A program made the position numbers and the translations under genes. Below are positions 24,717 through 36,912 of a stretch of 64,000 nucleotides of DNA, piece after piece. Every line of letters starts with the position of its first letter. Position 1 is the first letter of the stretch. The notes under the pieces were generated by a model. That model did not search any database. It was not told the origin of the DNA and saw nothing but the letters and a program-made list of their open reading frames with translations. The DNA is taken from assembly GCF_016806125.1 (NCBI RefSeq), contig NZ_CP047170.1:248001-312000 (forward strand). The letters are read 5' to 3'. This stretch comes from Ponticoccus alexandrii (GTDB lineage Bacteria; Pseudomonadota; Alphaproteobacteria; Rhodobacterales; Rhodobacteraceae).

Positions 24717-25472
24717 ATGACCAAGGAAAAACTCGCAGGTCAGACCGCAATCGTCTCGGGTGGATCCCGAGGGATCGGCCGGGGCATCGCGCTGGCGCTG
24801 GCCGCCGAAGGCGCCGATATCGCCTTCTGCCACTACCGCGATCACGACCGCGCGGCCGAGACCGCAAAGGCGATCGCCGACATGGGACGCAAGGTCCACG
24901 CGGCCGAATGCGACGTCTCGTCCGTGGCTGCGATTCAGGCCTTTTATGCCGATGCCAAGAAGGCACTCGGAGAGATCGACATTCTCGTCAACAATGCCGG
25001 TCACAACATCACCGAGGCCTTCGAGGACATCAGCGAGGAAAGCTTTGACCGGATGATCGGCGTGCACGTGAAAGGCACGTATTTCATGGCCCAGACGGTC
25101 TATCGCGACATGAAGAAACGCGGCAGCGGGCGCATCATCAATGTTACCTCGCAGCTGGCCTACAAGGGTGCGCCCACGCTGACGCATTACTGTGCCGCGA
25201 AAGGGGCGAATGCGACCTTCACCCGTGCGCTGGCCCTGGAATGCGCGGACACGGGCGTTCTGGTGAACGCGGTTGCGCCGGGGGTCACCAACACCGACCT
25301 TCTGACACCCCTGTCTCAGGAACTGCTTGACACGCTCAAGGCGGCGATCCCGCTTGGGCGGTTCGCCGAGGTGGACGAGATCACGCCCGCAGCAGTCCTG
25401 CTGGCCTCGCCGGAAGGCGCGTTTTTCCACGGAACCTGCATTTCGCCGAATGGCGGCGAAGTCATGTTCTGA
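24717..25472 (+). CDS. Short-chain dehydrogenase/reductase (SDR)
   Basis: This 251-residue SDR has the NAD(P)-binding glycine motif GGSRGIGRGIA (about residues 15-25). The NNAGH motif and the catalytic Ser (NVTSQLAY) and Tyr-x3-Lys (YCAAK) are all present. It has the standard FabG-like length. The start at 24717 follows GAGAGGAGACAATCAG. It lies 22 bp after the chaperonin gene and so belongs to the operon. Probable role: oxidation or reduction of a downstream alcohol or ketone intermediate; the substrate cannot be read from the sequence. Confidence 0.88.
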   Translation: MTKEKLAGQTAIVSGGSRGIGRGIALALAAEGADIAFCHYRDHDRAAETAKAIADMGRKVHAAECDVSSVAAIQAFYADAKKALGEIDILVNNAGHNITEAFEDISEESFDRMIGVHVKGTYFMAQTVYRDMKKRGSGRIINVTSQLAYKGAPTLTHYCAAKGANATFTRALALECADTGVLVNAVAPGVTNTDLLTPLSQELLDTLKAAIPLGRFAEVDEITPAAVLLASPEGAFFHGTCISPNGGEVMF

Positions 25473-25608
25473 ACACAGGCGCCTCGGGGCGCGGTCTGAC
25501 TCCTCTTGTCCGGCAAAAGACGGCGTCCGCAGGACACCGCTCCCGGACCGTTCCCACAGGCCGTCCCCGACGTGCCGGGCCTCCGAGCAATCGGATAGCC
25601 CGGCCCTT

Positions 25609-25639
25609 CCCCGCAGCCGTCCCTCCCACGGCTGCGGGG
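25609..25639 (+). terminator. Strong hairpin between SDR and glyoxalase-like genes
   Basis: A perfect 12-bp stem (CCCCGCAGCCGT/ACGGCTGCGGGG) with a 7-base loop sits 137 bp after the SDR stop and 29 bp before the next start. It has no T-run. It can split the long operon into a core and an accessory transcript or act as an attenuator. Confidence 0.6.
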
Positions 25640-25667
25640 GCCCAATACCCCAACGAAGGAGACCGTC

Positions 25668-26063
25668 ATGGCCAAAGCCATCCATTCGATGATCCGGGTG
25701 CTGGATGAGGAGCGCTCGATTGATTTCTACCGCCGCGCCTTCGGGCTCGAGATCGCCGACCGGCTCGATTTCCCGGAGTTCACGCTTGTCTATCTAAGCA
25801 ATGACGAAGCCGGTTTCGAGCTGGAGCTGACGATCAACAAGGGTCGGACCGAACCCTACGAGCTTGGCGACGGCTACGGTCATTTCGCCGTCTCGGTCGC
25901 CGATCTCGACGCCGAGCACGCGCGCTTCGAGGCTGAGGGGCTGGCCCCCCGCAAACTGGTCGAGTTCGCGCCCGCCGGCACCCGTATCGCACGCTTCTTC
26001 TTCGTGGCCGATCCCGATGGCTACCAGATCGAAGTGCTCGAACGGAGCGGGCGTTTTTCCTGA
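25668..26063 (+). CDS. Glyoxalase I-like VOC-fold protein
   Basis: This 131-residue, vicinal-oxygen-chelate (glyoxalase) fold protein has two beta-alpha-beta-beta-beta halves. The start, HSMIRVLDEERSIDFYRRAF, resembles lactoylglutathione lyase, as do the metal-ligand positions: a His near residue 5, E in FELELT, H in GYGHFAV and E in YQIEVLER. If it is active it would remove methylglyoxal, a possible by-product of acetone or acetol oxidation. The start at 25668 follows GAAGGAGACC. Confidence 0.85.
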   Translation: MAKAIHSMIRVLDEERSIDFYRRAFGLEIADRLDFPEFTLVYLSNDEAGFELELTINKGRTEPYELGDGYGHFAVSVADLDAEHARFEAEGLAPRKLVEFAPAGTRIARFFFVADPDGYQIEVLERSGRFS

Positions 26064-26099
26064 AAAGTACCACGTCTGTAAAGGAGGACAGAGAGGACA

Positions 26100-26624
26100 A
26101 TGACCACATCTGAAAGCAACCGGGGCCTGACCCGGCGCATGCTGCTGTCGCAGGCCAGCGCCTTCGGCGCGAGCTTTGTCGTTGGCGCGGGCTTCATCGC
26201 CGCGCCGGACGCGGCCTGGGCAGCGGAAACGCAGCACCTGAAGCCCGAGACCTTTGCGACTCTGGTTCAGATGGCACGCGATATCTACCCACATGACCGC
26301 GTCTCCGACGAATATTACGTGATCGCGGTCAAGGGCTATGACAGTGCCGAGGCCGCCGCCGATATCGAGGCGGGCATCGCCGCGCTGGACGCCGCCGCGC
26401 AGGGCCGCGGCTTTGCCCGCTATCTCGGCGTCCCGTGGGAGCGCGACCGCGTCGAGTTGCTGCGCGCCATCGAGGAAAGCGTCTTCTTCCAGAACATTCG
26501 CGGCGGTCTCGTGACCGGCCTCTACAACCAGAAAGCGGTGTGGCCGCTCTTCGGCTACGAGGGCGAGAGCTTTTCCCACGGCGGCTACATCGAACGTGGC
26601 TTCGACGACATCAATTGGCTTTGA
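26100..26624 (+). CDS. Tat-exported small subunit, gluconate 2-dehydrogenase subunit 3-like
   Basis: The signal peptide of this 174-residue protein carries the twin-arginine motif LTRRMLLSQ (about 10-18), a hydrophobic stretch and an AWA-like cleavage site near residue 41. The mature part (LKPETFATLVQMARDIYPHD, then GFARYLGVPWERDRVELLR) fits the family of the small subunit of membrane-bound gluconate/sorbitol dehydrogenases. It precedes the GMC flavoprotein gene by 18 bp. The flavoprotein has no export signal of its own and is therefore probably carried to the periplasm by this subunit. Confidence 0.85.
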   Translation: MTTSESNRGLTRRMLLSQASAFGASFVVGAGFIAAPDAAWAAETQHLKPETFATLVQMARDIYPHDRVSDEYYVIAVKGYDSAEAAADIEAGIAALDAAAQGRGFARYLGVPWERDRVELLRAIEESVFFQNIRGGLVTGLYNQKAVWPLFGYEGESFSHGGYIERGFDDINWL

Positions 26625-26642
26625 GCAGGAGGAGAAGCACTC

Positions 26643-30501
<3,859 letters not shown>

Positions 30502-30528
30502 TCCCGCCGCATCGCTGCCCTGAACGCG

Positions 30529-30554
30529 ACCCGAACGCCAACCGGCGTTCGGGT
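30529..30554 (+). terminator. Rho-independent-like terminator after katG
   Basis: A perfect 11-bp stem (ACCCGAACGCC/GGCGTTCGGGT) with a 4-base loop, followed by TT, sits 28 bp after the katG stop. It is the best terminator candidate for the operon. Confidence 0.7.
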
Positions 30555-30656
30555 TTCATCGAAGAACTCGCCCGGCAGGCGCCCCAGGCGGGTCGCGACA
30601 TCCCCGCAGACCTTGGTCGGAAAAGGGTGTTCAATTATTGGGCGCTTTGATGAAAA

Positions 30657-30687
30657 GGCCCATTTTAACGTAGCGTCGTTATGGGCC
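30657..30687. promoter_or_regulatory. Interrupted dyad upstream of the regulator pair
   Basis: GGCCCATTTTAACG is mirrored by CGTTATGGGCC across a 6-base spacer, with a 3-base bulge. It lies 34-64 bp before the TTG start of the next gene in a relatively AT-rich patch. It may be an operator for autoregulation of the activator or an mRNA hairpin. Confidence 0.4.
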
Positions 30688-30720
30688 GAATGGTAAACAT
30701 ACCGTCGGGAGGAAAGCGTC

Positions 30721-31290
30721 TTGGATATATTTTCAAAGCGTGAGGGACCGCGGCCTGAAGACGTAAGAGCCAGGAAGCTGATTTCCAAAAATGCCGGAAC
30801 GATCCGCAAGCTTGCGGATCAGATCAGCAACGGTGGCTTTACGAAGATGCGGCAGGACCAGGCCCGCCGGAACGAACAGCCGAAACCAGAAGGCTTGCTG
30901 ATCTATAGCATGTCGGCGTCGACAAAGACCGACGACCCAGACCCCTATGTCAGAGTAAGCCTAAACGGACGTGTTGTGCTTTCCGACCGGACCACTGGGC
31001 GACAGATCCAGATGCTGGGACAGATCCACAGCAGTGCAGGATCGAAATGCTTCGTCCTCGCGACGGAAGAGAACGGTTACATCTCTCCTGTCAGCGATGA
31101 AATCCGGGATCTCCTCGCCCCTTATGAGGGTATCGAGATCGGCCCGGATTTCACCGAGGAAGACATCGTCCGGACATTCGGGTCCTGCTTAGGGCTGGCG
31201 GAAACGCAGCATTCGGGTGGAGCAAGCTCCGTTACCCGATCCGAGACGGGGGACGGTAGACCCGAAGATGAATCGAGCGAGCTATTATAG
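30721..31290 (+). CDS. Hypothetical protein (189 aa) upstream of sigma-54 activator, TTG start
   Basis: The likely start is TTG at 30721, because GGGAGGAAAG ends 6 bp before it. A basic N-terminus (about 1-50, MDIFSKREGP... with KLISKNAGTIRKLADQIS) precedes a beta-rich middle (PYVRVSLNGRVVLSD, FVLATEENGYISPVS) and an acidic, disordered tail. I recognise no family. Its end overlaps the activator start by about 20 bp, so the two are co-translated and probably belong to the same regulatory circuit. Confidence 0.65.
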   Translation: MDIFSKREGPRPEDVRARKLISKNAGTIRKLADQISNGGFTKMRQDQARRNEQPKPEGLLIYSMSASTKTDDPDPYVRVSLNGRVVLSDRTTGRQIQMLGQIHSSAGSKCFVLATEENGYISPVSDEIRDLLAPYEGIEIGPDFTEEDIVRTFGSCLGLAETQHSGGASSVTRSETGDGRPEDESSELL

Positions 31291-33289
31291 TAAGGCCAGC
31301 CAAGACGAGACCATGCTGACGAAGGGCGTTTCCGACAGGGCGACGGAGCGTGATATCCGTATGGCCTGGGAAACATTCGTCACGTCCGAACAGAGCGGCG
31401 ACGTCCAGCCCGGCCATGTCAGAGATGACATTCTGGCCTCTTGGCAGCGCAGCATGGACTTGGGGGTCGATGCGGGTACACTCTCATCGAGCAAGTTCAC
31501 GGACGAGAACGAAATCCATATGCGCCGCGAGCGTAACGCCCATCTGCGACGGGCTGCCTCGGCTGCATTCCAGCGGTTGGAACCGCATCTGAGCGACGCA
31601 AAATCCATCCTGCTTTTGGCCGATGATCAGGGTGTGATCATTGACGCCATCGGCGATCCGTCGGTTCTGGACGAGGGGCGGGACATCAATCTGGAAGTTG
31701 GCGGCCATTGGGACGAAAAGGTTGTCGGAACCAATGGGATCGGTACGGTACTCAGTACCGGAAAACCGATGTACGTCCATGCCACGGAGCATTTCGTAGA
31801 GGGTGTTCAGACCTGGACCTGCGCCGGAGCCCCGATCCGCAACCCGTTCGACAATTCGGTGATCGGTGTCGTAGACCTTTCCGGTCCTCCGGACATCTTT
31901 CGCCGCCACAATGTTGCGCTCGTTCTCGCAGCTGCGCGCGAAATCGAGATTGCGCTGGCCGAACAGCAGCGGCAGGATCGGACCCAGCTTCTGGAGGCCT
32001 TCCTTCAGTCCAAATACAATCATGGCGACAGTTCCGTCGTCCTTCTCGACAGAAACGGGCGCATTCTGTTCCGTCGGGGTGTGGACGATGTGTCTTTTCC
32101 GTCATCGGACAAGCTTTTGGTGGGGCACAAGCTCCTGCCGAATCTGGAGGCCGTATCGGAGAAGGATCTGCCGAAGTTGTTGCCGCCCGACATTCAGGCG
32201 CAAGGGCTGGAGCGACTGATGCTCGACAACGCCTATAGCGGCGCGGCGCTGTTTCTGCGGTCGAGTCAGAAGAAGGAACTGTCGAAGAAGGCCGGGGTCA
32301 TCATCCGTCCACGGCGCGATGTGCCAGAGAACACCATCGAGATCATAGGCACCTCGTCAAAGATGCTCGAAGCAATCGAACTGGCGGAACGGGCCGCCAA
32401 GGTCAATGTTTCGGTTCTGATTCAGGGCGAGACCGGCGTCGGAAAGGAACTGTTCGCCCGGCTGATCCACAGTCGGCTTGCGCAATCGGACGCGCCTTAC
32501 GTCCCGCTCAACTGTGCCGCGGTTTCCGGAGATCTGATCGGGGCAGAGCTTTTCGGCTATGTGGACGGCGCCTTTACTGGCGCCGTGCGCGGTGGCCGCC
32601 CCGGCAAGTTCGAACAGGCCAATGGCGGTATTCTGTGCCTTGACGAGATCGGTGACATGCCGATCGAATTGCAGCCTTATCTTCTGCGGGCGCTGGAGCA
32701 GCGCGCGATCTACCGGATGGGGGACAGCAAGCGGCGATCTGTCGATGTACGGCTTGTTGCGATGACCAATCGTGATCTGCGGTCAGAGATCGAAAAGGGC
32801 GCGTTCCGGCGCGATCTCTTTTACCGGATCGGTGTTGTCACTATCCTGGTGCCGCCGCTGCGCGAACGAACCGCTGATATCTTCCCGCTGATCGAGCATT
32901 TCTCGGCGCTCTATGCCGAGACGATGGGCCGGGAGAAGATGACCTTCGACGCCGCCACGCTCGACCTGCTTCAAAGCTACAGATGGCCGGGGAATGTGCG
33001 GGAATTGCGGAATACCATTCAGCGCATCTATCTTGTTGGGTCGGGTCCTGTCGTGACGATCCGCGATCTGCCACCGGAACTGCGGGACGATTTCGACGAG
33101 ACCGAAGCGGACTCGCTCGAAAGCATCCTGCGCGGCAATTCCGGCGACCTTGAGAGCATCGAGGCAAGCGCCATCCGCCGGACGATCCTGGCGGAAAAGG
33201 GCAATCTGACGCGGGTTGCGATGGTCTTGGGAATATCGCGCCCCACGCTTTACCGCAAAATGCGCCAATACCGTATAGAGCGCGGCTGA
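31268..33289 (+). CDS. acoR: AcoR-type sigma-54-dependent transcriptional activator
   Basis: This is an activator of 658-690 residues; the start is uncertain (GTG 31217, ATG 31268 or ATG 31313, none with a strong ribosome site). The N-terminal GAF-containing sensor covers about 50-340 and matches the AcoR family (ILASWQRSMDLGV, VGTNGIGTVLSTGKPMYVHA). The AAA+ domain is complete: Walker A GETGVGKE (387-394 from the 31268 start), GAFTGA sigma-54 contact loop (434-439), Walker B LCLDEIG and the arginine-finger region. A Fis-type HTH ends the protein (RVAMVLGISRPTLYRKMR). It probably senses an alcohol or ketone intermediate and drives the -24/-12 promoter at 15403. Confidence 0.9.
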   Translation: MNRASYYSKASQDETMLTKGVSDRATERDIRMAWETFVTSEQSGDVQPGHVRDDILASWQRSMDLGVDAGTLSSSKFTDENEIHMRRERNAHLRRAASAAFQRLEPHLSDAKSILLLADDQGVIIDAIGDPSVLDEGRDINLEVGGHWDEKVVGTNGIGTVLSTGKPMYVHATEHFVEGVQTWTCAGAPIRNPFDNSVIGVVDLSGPPDIFRRHNVALVLAAAREIEIALAEQQRQDRTQLLEAFLQSKYNHGDSSVVLLDRNGRILFRRGVDDVSFPSSDKLLVGHKLLPNLEAVSEKDLPKLLPPDIQAQGLERLMLDNAYSGAALFLRSSQKKELSKKAGVIIRPRRDVPENTIEIIGTSSKMLEAIELAERAAKVNVSVLIQGETGVGKELFARLIHSRLAQSDAPYVPLNCAAVSGDLIGAELFGYVDGAFTGAVRGGRPGKFEQANGGILCLDEIGDMPIELQPYLLRALEQRAIYRMGDSKRRSVDVRLVAMTNRDLRSEIEKGAFRRDLFYRIGVVTILVPPLRERTADIFPLIEHFSALYAETMGREKMTFDAATLDLLQSYRWPGNVRELRNTIQRIYLVGSGPVVTIRDLPPELRDDFDETEADSLESILRGNSGDLESIEASAIRRTILAEKGNLTRVAMVLGISRPTLYRKMRQYRIERG

Positions 33290-33304
33290 CGCAGTGCGTT
33301 CCGC

Positions 33305-33420
33305 TCAGCCGAGCCGCGCAGAAAGGTGCTTGGCCCGCCGGATCGGAACTGAGCTTTCGACCGACGCCACGCCAGGAAATCTTGTAAGTCGCCCGGTTAA
33401 AAATCGCTCGAACTCCTGCG
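33305..33420 (-). pseudogene. Lrp/AsnC regulator, C-terminal remnant
   Basis: The minus strand reads QEFERFLTGRLTRFPGVASV followed by ESSVPIRRAKHLSARLG and a stop, the ending typical of Lrp/AsnC proteins. Upstream the frame degenerates with stops (near 33465). Only the last ~38 residues are readable, so the rest has been lost, plausibly in the IS insertion next to it. Confidence 0.65.
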
Positions 33421-33567
33421 GGCCGCCGAAAGCGCCCCGGGAGTTCGTCGAAACTTCCGGTCGTCAGCGAACACTCTGAGCCAATCGGATGAACTGCATG
33501 CCGGCTTTGTTGCGCAAAGGCTGGATGACGAATTCCTCTGGTGAATCCAGGGTGGTAGCGGGCCCGT

Positions 33568-33792
33568 ATGAGCAGACCGATCCCGCCGAACGACAAGACT
33601 AGGAACTGGCCGGCCTGCAACAAAGCCCTCACGCAGCGCGGATGCCTGACGATCTGGTTCGATCCGGACATGGCGTGGGTGCCCCCGCCGAACGGCAAGC
33701 GAGGCCGACAGCCACAGTATAGCGATGCGGCGATCCAGACCTGCCTGACGATGAAGATCCTGTATCGACCCAGCGGAATCTGCTCAGGTTAG
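33568..33792 (+). mobile_element. IS5-family transposase, N-terminal fragment
   Basis: The protein MSRPIPPNDKTRNWPACNKA, then LTIWFDPDMAWV and YSDAAIQTCLTMKILYRPSG, matches the N-terminus of IS5-type transposases common in Rhodobacterales (usual length ~320). It stops after ~74 residues. A GGCTTTGTTGCGCAAA sequence resembling an IS5-group terminal repeat lies at about 33503-33518. The element is truncated and non-functional. Confidence 0.8.
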
Positions 33793-33824
33793 GCCGCTGA
33801 TGTGAATGCCTCGGCAGGCGTGCG

Positions 33825-33992
33825 CAGCTTCGCAGTCACCTCGCCGACTTCATGGCCGCTCACAACTTCGCACGTCGTCTCAAGACGCTCAGCGGCATCA
33901 CCCCCGACTAATATATCTGCAAGATCTGGACTTAAGAGCCGGACAGATTGATCGTCCGTCCGATCCACCAGATGCCGGGACTGAACACCTAA
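33825..33992 (+). mobile_element. IS481-family transposase, C-terminal fragment with stops
   Basis: One frame reads LRSHLADFMAAHNFARRLKT, LSGITPD, stop, YICKIWT, stop, then PIHQMPGLNT and the natural stop. This is the C-terminus of an IS481 (integrase-like) transposase, interrupted by two nonsense codons at the TAA of 33909 and one just after. The rest of the element is absent. It directly adjoins the IS5 fragment. Confidence 0.75.
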
Positions 33993-34106
33993 CGCCCGCC
34001 AGAAACCATATGCCGACCGGCCAAGCAGACATCGGTCACGACCGTGCGAGCCGGGCTCCCGGGCGTGTAACGGGACGCTGTATAATCCCGCAGGGTCCAA
34101 GGCGCC

Positions 34107-34871
34107 TCATCCTGCACTGAAACGAATATGCGGGCGACCGGCATCCGCCGATACGTCGATATGCGCCGAGACGCGAAACACGTCGCGCAGAATGTCCTGG
34201 GTCAGCACCGCGTGGGGCGTCCCGCAGGCGCAGACAGCCCCCTCTTGAAGGACCACGATATGGTCACAGAACATTGCCGCAAGGTTGAGGTCGTGCAGGG
34301 CGATGATACTGGTCAGGTCAAGATCGCGCACCATGCGCAGGATCTCGATCTGGTGATGAATGTCGAGATGGTTGGTCGGCTCGTCGAGGAACATCACCTG
34401 CGGCGCTTGCGCCAGAGCGCGAGCAATATGCACGCGCTGGCGCTCGCCCCCGGACAGGGTCTGCCACGCCTGTCTGCTGCGCGATGTCATCTCGACGCGG
34501 TCGAGCGCTTCGGCGACCGCCGCCTCGTCGGCCCGGGACCAACCCGCAAGTGCAGAGCGGTGCGGCGTCCGCCCCAGCCGCACCACATCGGCGACAGTGA
34601 CATTGGTGTCAGTCGACGCGCTCTGCTGGACGAACGCCACCTGCCGCGACAGCGCCTTGCGGGACACCTGCGCGATATCCTGTCCGTTGATCTCGACCCG
34701 GCCCGATATGGGACGCCGCAACCCCGCCAGAAGCCGCAACAAAGAGGACTTGCCAGAGCCGTTCGGCCCGATCAGCCCAAGCGTTTCGCCCGGCGCGACC
34801 GAAAGCGACACGTCCGAGACGATCGTCCTGCGCTTCAGGCCCCAGTTGAGGTTCTGTGCCACAACGCTCAT
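34107..34871 (-). CDS. Iron-complex/cobalamin-type ABC transporter ATPase (FecE/BtuD-like)
   Basis: This 254-residue ATPase has Walker A GPNGSGKS (about 34-41), the LSGGERQRV signature and Walker B MFLDEPTNHLD, followed by the H-loop histidine of IALHDLNLA. The pattern DEPTNHLDI plus LHDLNLA identifies the siderophore/haem/vitamin B12 group. The start at 34871 overlaps the permease stop (ATGA), so it is the last gene of a three-gene operon fecB-fecCD-fecE. The gene ends about 115 bp from the IS481 remnant. Confidence 0.9.
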   Translation of the reverse strand: MSVVAQNLNWGLKRRTIVSDVSLSVAPGETLGLIGPNGSGKSSLLRLLAGLRRPISGRVEINGQDIAQVSRKALSRQVAFVQQSASTDTNVTVADVVRLGRTPHRSALAGWSRADEAAVAEALDRVEMTSRSRQAWQTLSGGERQRVHIARALAQAPQVMFLDEPTNHLDIHHQIEILRMVRDLDLTSIIALHDLNLAAMFCDHIVVLQEGAVCACGTPHAVLTQDILRDVFRVSAHIDVSADAGRPHIRFSAG

Positions 34872-35905
34872 GCCTTTGGCCTCGCCCGGTAGAGGATGAT
34901 TGCGAAGAAGGGCACCCCGACAAGGGCAGTGACAACGCCGATAGGGACGGTCTGCTGCGCCACGATCACCCGCGAGACGATGTCTGCGGTCACCATGAAG
35001 ATCGCCCCGATCACCGCGCAGGCGGGCAAAAGGCGCATGTGCATCGGCCCCACGACAAAGCGCGCGGCATGGGGCACCACAAGACCGACGAACCCGATGG
35101 CGCCCACCATGCTGACGATCGTGGCCGTCATCACGGCGGTCACCGCGAACAATGCGAGGCGGATCCGCCCCACCGGCACGCCAAGGGCTGCGGCGTCCTC
35201 GTCTCCGAAGGTGAAGGCGTCGAGGGCACGCGCCATGTAGATGCAAAGCGCCAGACCCAGAGGCACCGTCACCAGCAGAAGCTGGAAATCGGGCCAGCGC
35301 ACGCCGCCGAAGCTGCCCAGAAGCCAGAACATCACGTTGCGCGCCTGTTCGGCGTTCCCGGAGGTGGTCACGATATAGGAGGTCAGCGCGTTGAACAGCT
35401 GCGAGGCGGCGACGCCCGCAAGGATCGTGTGGTTCGGCCCGCTCGTCGCGCCATTCGACAAAAGCGCCACCACGCCGAAGGCTGCGAAGGCCCCGAAAAA
35501 GGCCCCGGCCGAAAGCGTGAGGCTGCCCGCGCCGACGCCGAGGACGATCACGCAGACCGCGCCGGTCGAGGCGCCCGCCGAGATGCCCAGCACGAAGGGT
35601 TCGGCCAGCGGATTGCGCAGGAGCGCCTGAAGGATCGCGCCGCAAAGCGCCAGCCCGGCCCCGGCAAGCGCCGCGACCAGCGCCCGGCTGAGGCGCAGGT
35701 CCCAGACCACGCTTTCCTCGATGGGCGGAAGCTCGGCGGCAGTCAGGCCAAGCCCGTTGGTGATGGCCAGCGACACGGTGCCCAGCCCGATGGTGTAATC
35801 CCCGATCGCGGTCGCGACGGCGATGGCAAAGGCCAGCACCGCGGCCGAGACCAGCGTCAGCAGCGCAAGTCGCGCCATACCGCGATTCATGACGCCCGTG
35901 CTCAT
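34868..35905 (-). CDS. FecCD-family ABC permease (siderophore/haem/B12)
   Basis: This 345-residue permease has about ten transmembrane segments. The FecCD/BtuC hallmarks are present: LRLSRALVAALAGAGLALCG, the GAILQALLRNPLAEPFVLG motif and the ending PIGVVTALVGVPFFAIILYR. A single permease gene implies a homodimer. The start at 35905 overlaps the binding-protein stop (ATGA); an alternative ATG lies 15 bp downstream. Substrate class from family; specific ligand unknown. Confidence 0.92.
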   Translation of the reverse strand: MSTGVMNRGMARLALLTLVSAAVLAFAIAVATAIGDYTIGLGTVSLAITNGLGLTAAELPPIEESVVWDLRLSRALVAALAGAGLALCGAILQALLRNPLAEPFVLGISAGASTGAVCVIVLGVGAGSLTLSAGAFFGAFAAFGVVALLSNGATSGPNHTILAGVAASQLFNALTSYIVTTSGNAEQARNVMFWLLGSFGGVRWPDFQLLLVTVPLGLALCIYMARALDAFTFGDEDAAALGVPVGRIRLALFAVTAVMTATIVSMVGAIGFVGLVVPHAARFVVGPMHMRLLPACAVIGAIFMVTADIVSRVIVAQQTVPIGVVTALVGVPFFAIILYRARPKA

Positions 35906-36912
35906 TCCACTAGGTCGAGCGCCTCGAGCTGCCGCGCGACCTCCTCGGCCCCGTACAGCGTCTGGATGCTGGCATTGGTCGCGGCACCGGGCATCACCAC
36001 GATGCGGCCCTTCTGCACGGCCTCCATCTGGCTGACGATCGGATCGGATTCCAGAAAGGCGATCTTGTTTTCGGCCTCGTCGAGGCTCCAGCGCTTGCGG
36101 TCGACCTGTGCCGCGACGATCACCGTCGGGTCGGTGGCCATGATGCCCTCCCAGCCGAGGGTCGGCCATTCGGAGGGCGCCTTCACGGCGTTCGAGCCGC
36201 CCAGAAGGTCGGCGATATAGGTCGACGGACCGTTGCCGCCGGCAAGGTAGGCGTCGTCCTCGGGCGAGGGGCTGGAGAACCAGAACAGGAAGGTCAGGTC
36301 ATCACGGTCCCCGAACCGTCCGCGCAGGGCCGCCTCGCGCGCCTTCAAGTCCGCGATGACGGTCTCGCCGCGTTCCGCGACATCGAAGATGCGCGAGAGG
36401 TCCTCGATCTCCTTGTAGAGCTGCTCCATGGTCCAGAGCTCGGAGCGGGCGCCGTAGATATCGGTGGAGACCTCGGTCACGGAACAGGCGCTTGGCGACA
36501 GGTAGGTGGGAATGTCCAGCCGGTGGAAATCCTCGCGCTTGGCGACCTTGCTGTCCGGGCCCAGAAGCGTGACCAGCATCGCCGCCACGAAATCGGGCTG
36601 CACCGACAGCACCGATTCCAGCGAGGGGAACTCGACCGACAGAAGCTTGACCTTGGCATTCGCCTCGGCCAGTTCCGGCAGCACGGTATTGGGCCAGAAG
36701 GCCGTCGCCGCCATGCGGTCCTCGAGCCCCAGCATAAGCATGATCTCGGCGCTGTTCTGTCCAAGCGCGACGGCGTTCTGCGGCGGAGCCTCGAAGGTTA
36801 TGGACTGCCCGCAGTTCTCGATGGTCAGGGGAAAGTCCGTCTGTGCCTGAGCCGCAGAGCCAAGGCAGGTCGAAGCTGCGATTGCGATTGCCATGATAGA
36901 GGAGTGCGACAT
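35902..36912 (-). CDS. Periplasmic Fe-siderophore/haem/cobalamin-binding protein (FecB/BtuF-like)
   Basis: This 336-residue protein has a signal peptide (cleavage after AAQA). The TroA-like two-lobe fold is recognisable: AVALGQNSAEIMLMLGLEDR, FPSLESVLSVQPDFVAAM, a long backbone helix and the C-terminal WEGIMATDPTVIVAAQVDRK. Two cysteines are visible, in IENCGQS and PSACSVTEVS. It is the first gene of the import operon. No Fur, RirA or Irr box could be recognised in its upstream region. Confidence 0.88.
   Translation of the reverse strand: MSHSSIMAIAIAASTCLGSAAQAQTDFPLTIENCGQSITFEAPPQNAVALGQNSAEIMLMLGLEDRMAATAFWPNTVLPELAEANAKVKLLSVEFPSLESVLSVQPDFVAAMLVTLLGPDSKVAKREDFHRLDIPTYLSPSACSVTEVSTDIYGARSELWTMEQLYKEIEDLSRIFDVAERGETVIADLKAREAALRGRFGDRDDLTFLFWFSSPSPEDDAYLAGGNGPSTYIADLLGGSNAVKAPSEWPTLGWEGIMATDPTVIVAAQVDRKRWSLDEAENKIAFLESDPIVSQMEAVQKGRIVVMPGAATNASIQTLYGAEEVARQLEALDLVE

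Noticed and set aside
33503-33992. Functional insertion sequence
   Set aside because: Both transposase fragments are truncated or interrupted by stops, and no complete pair of terminal repeats is found.
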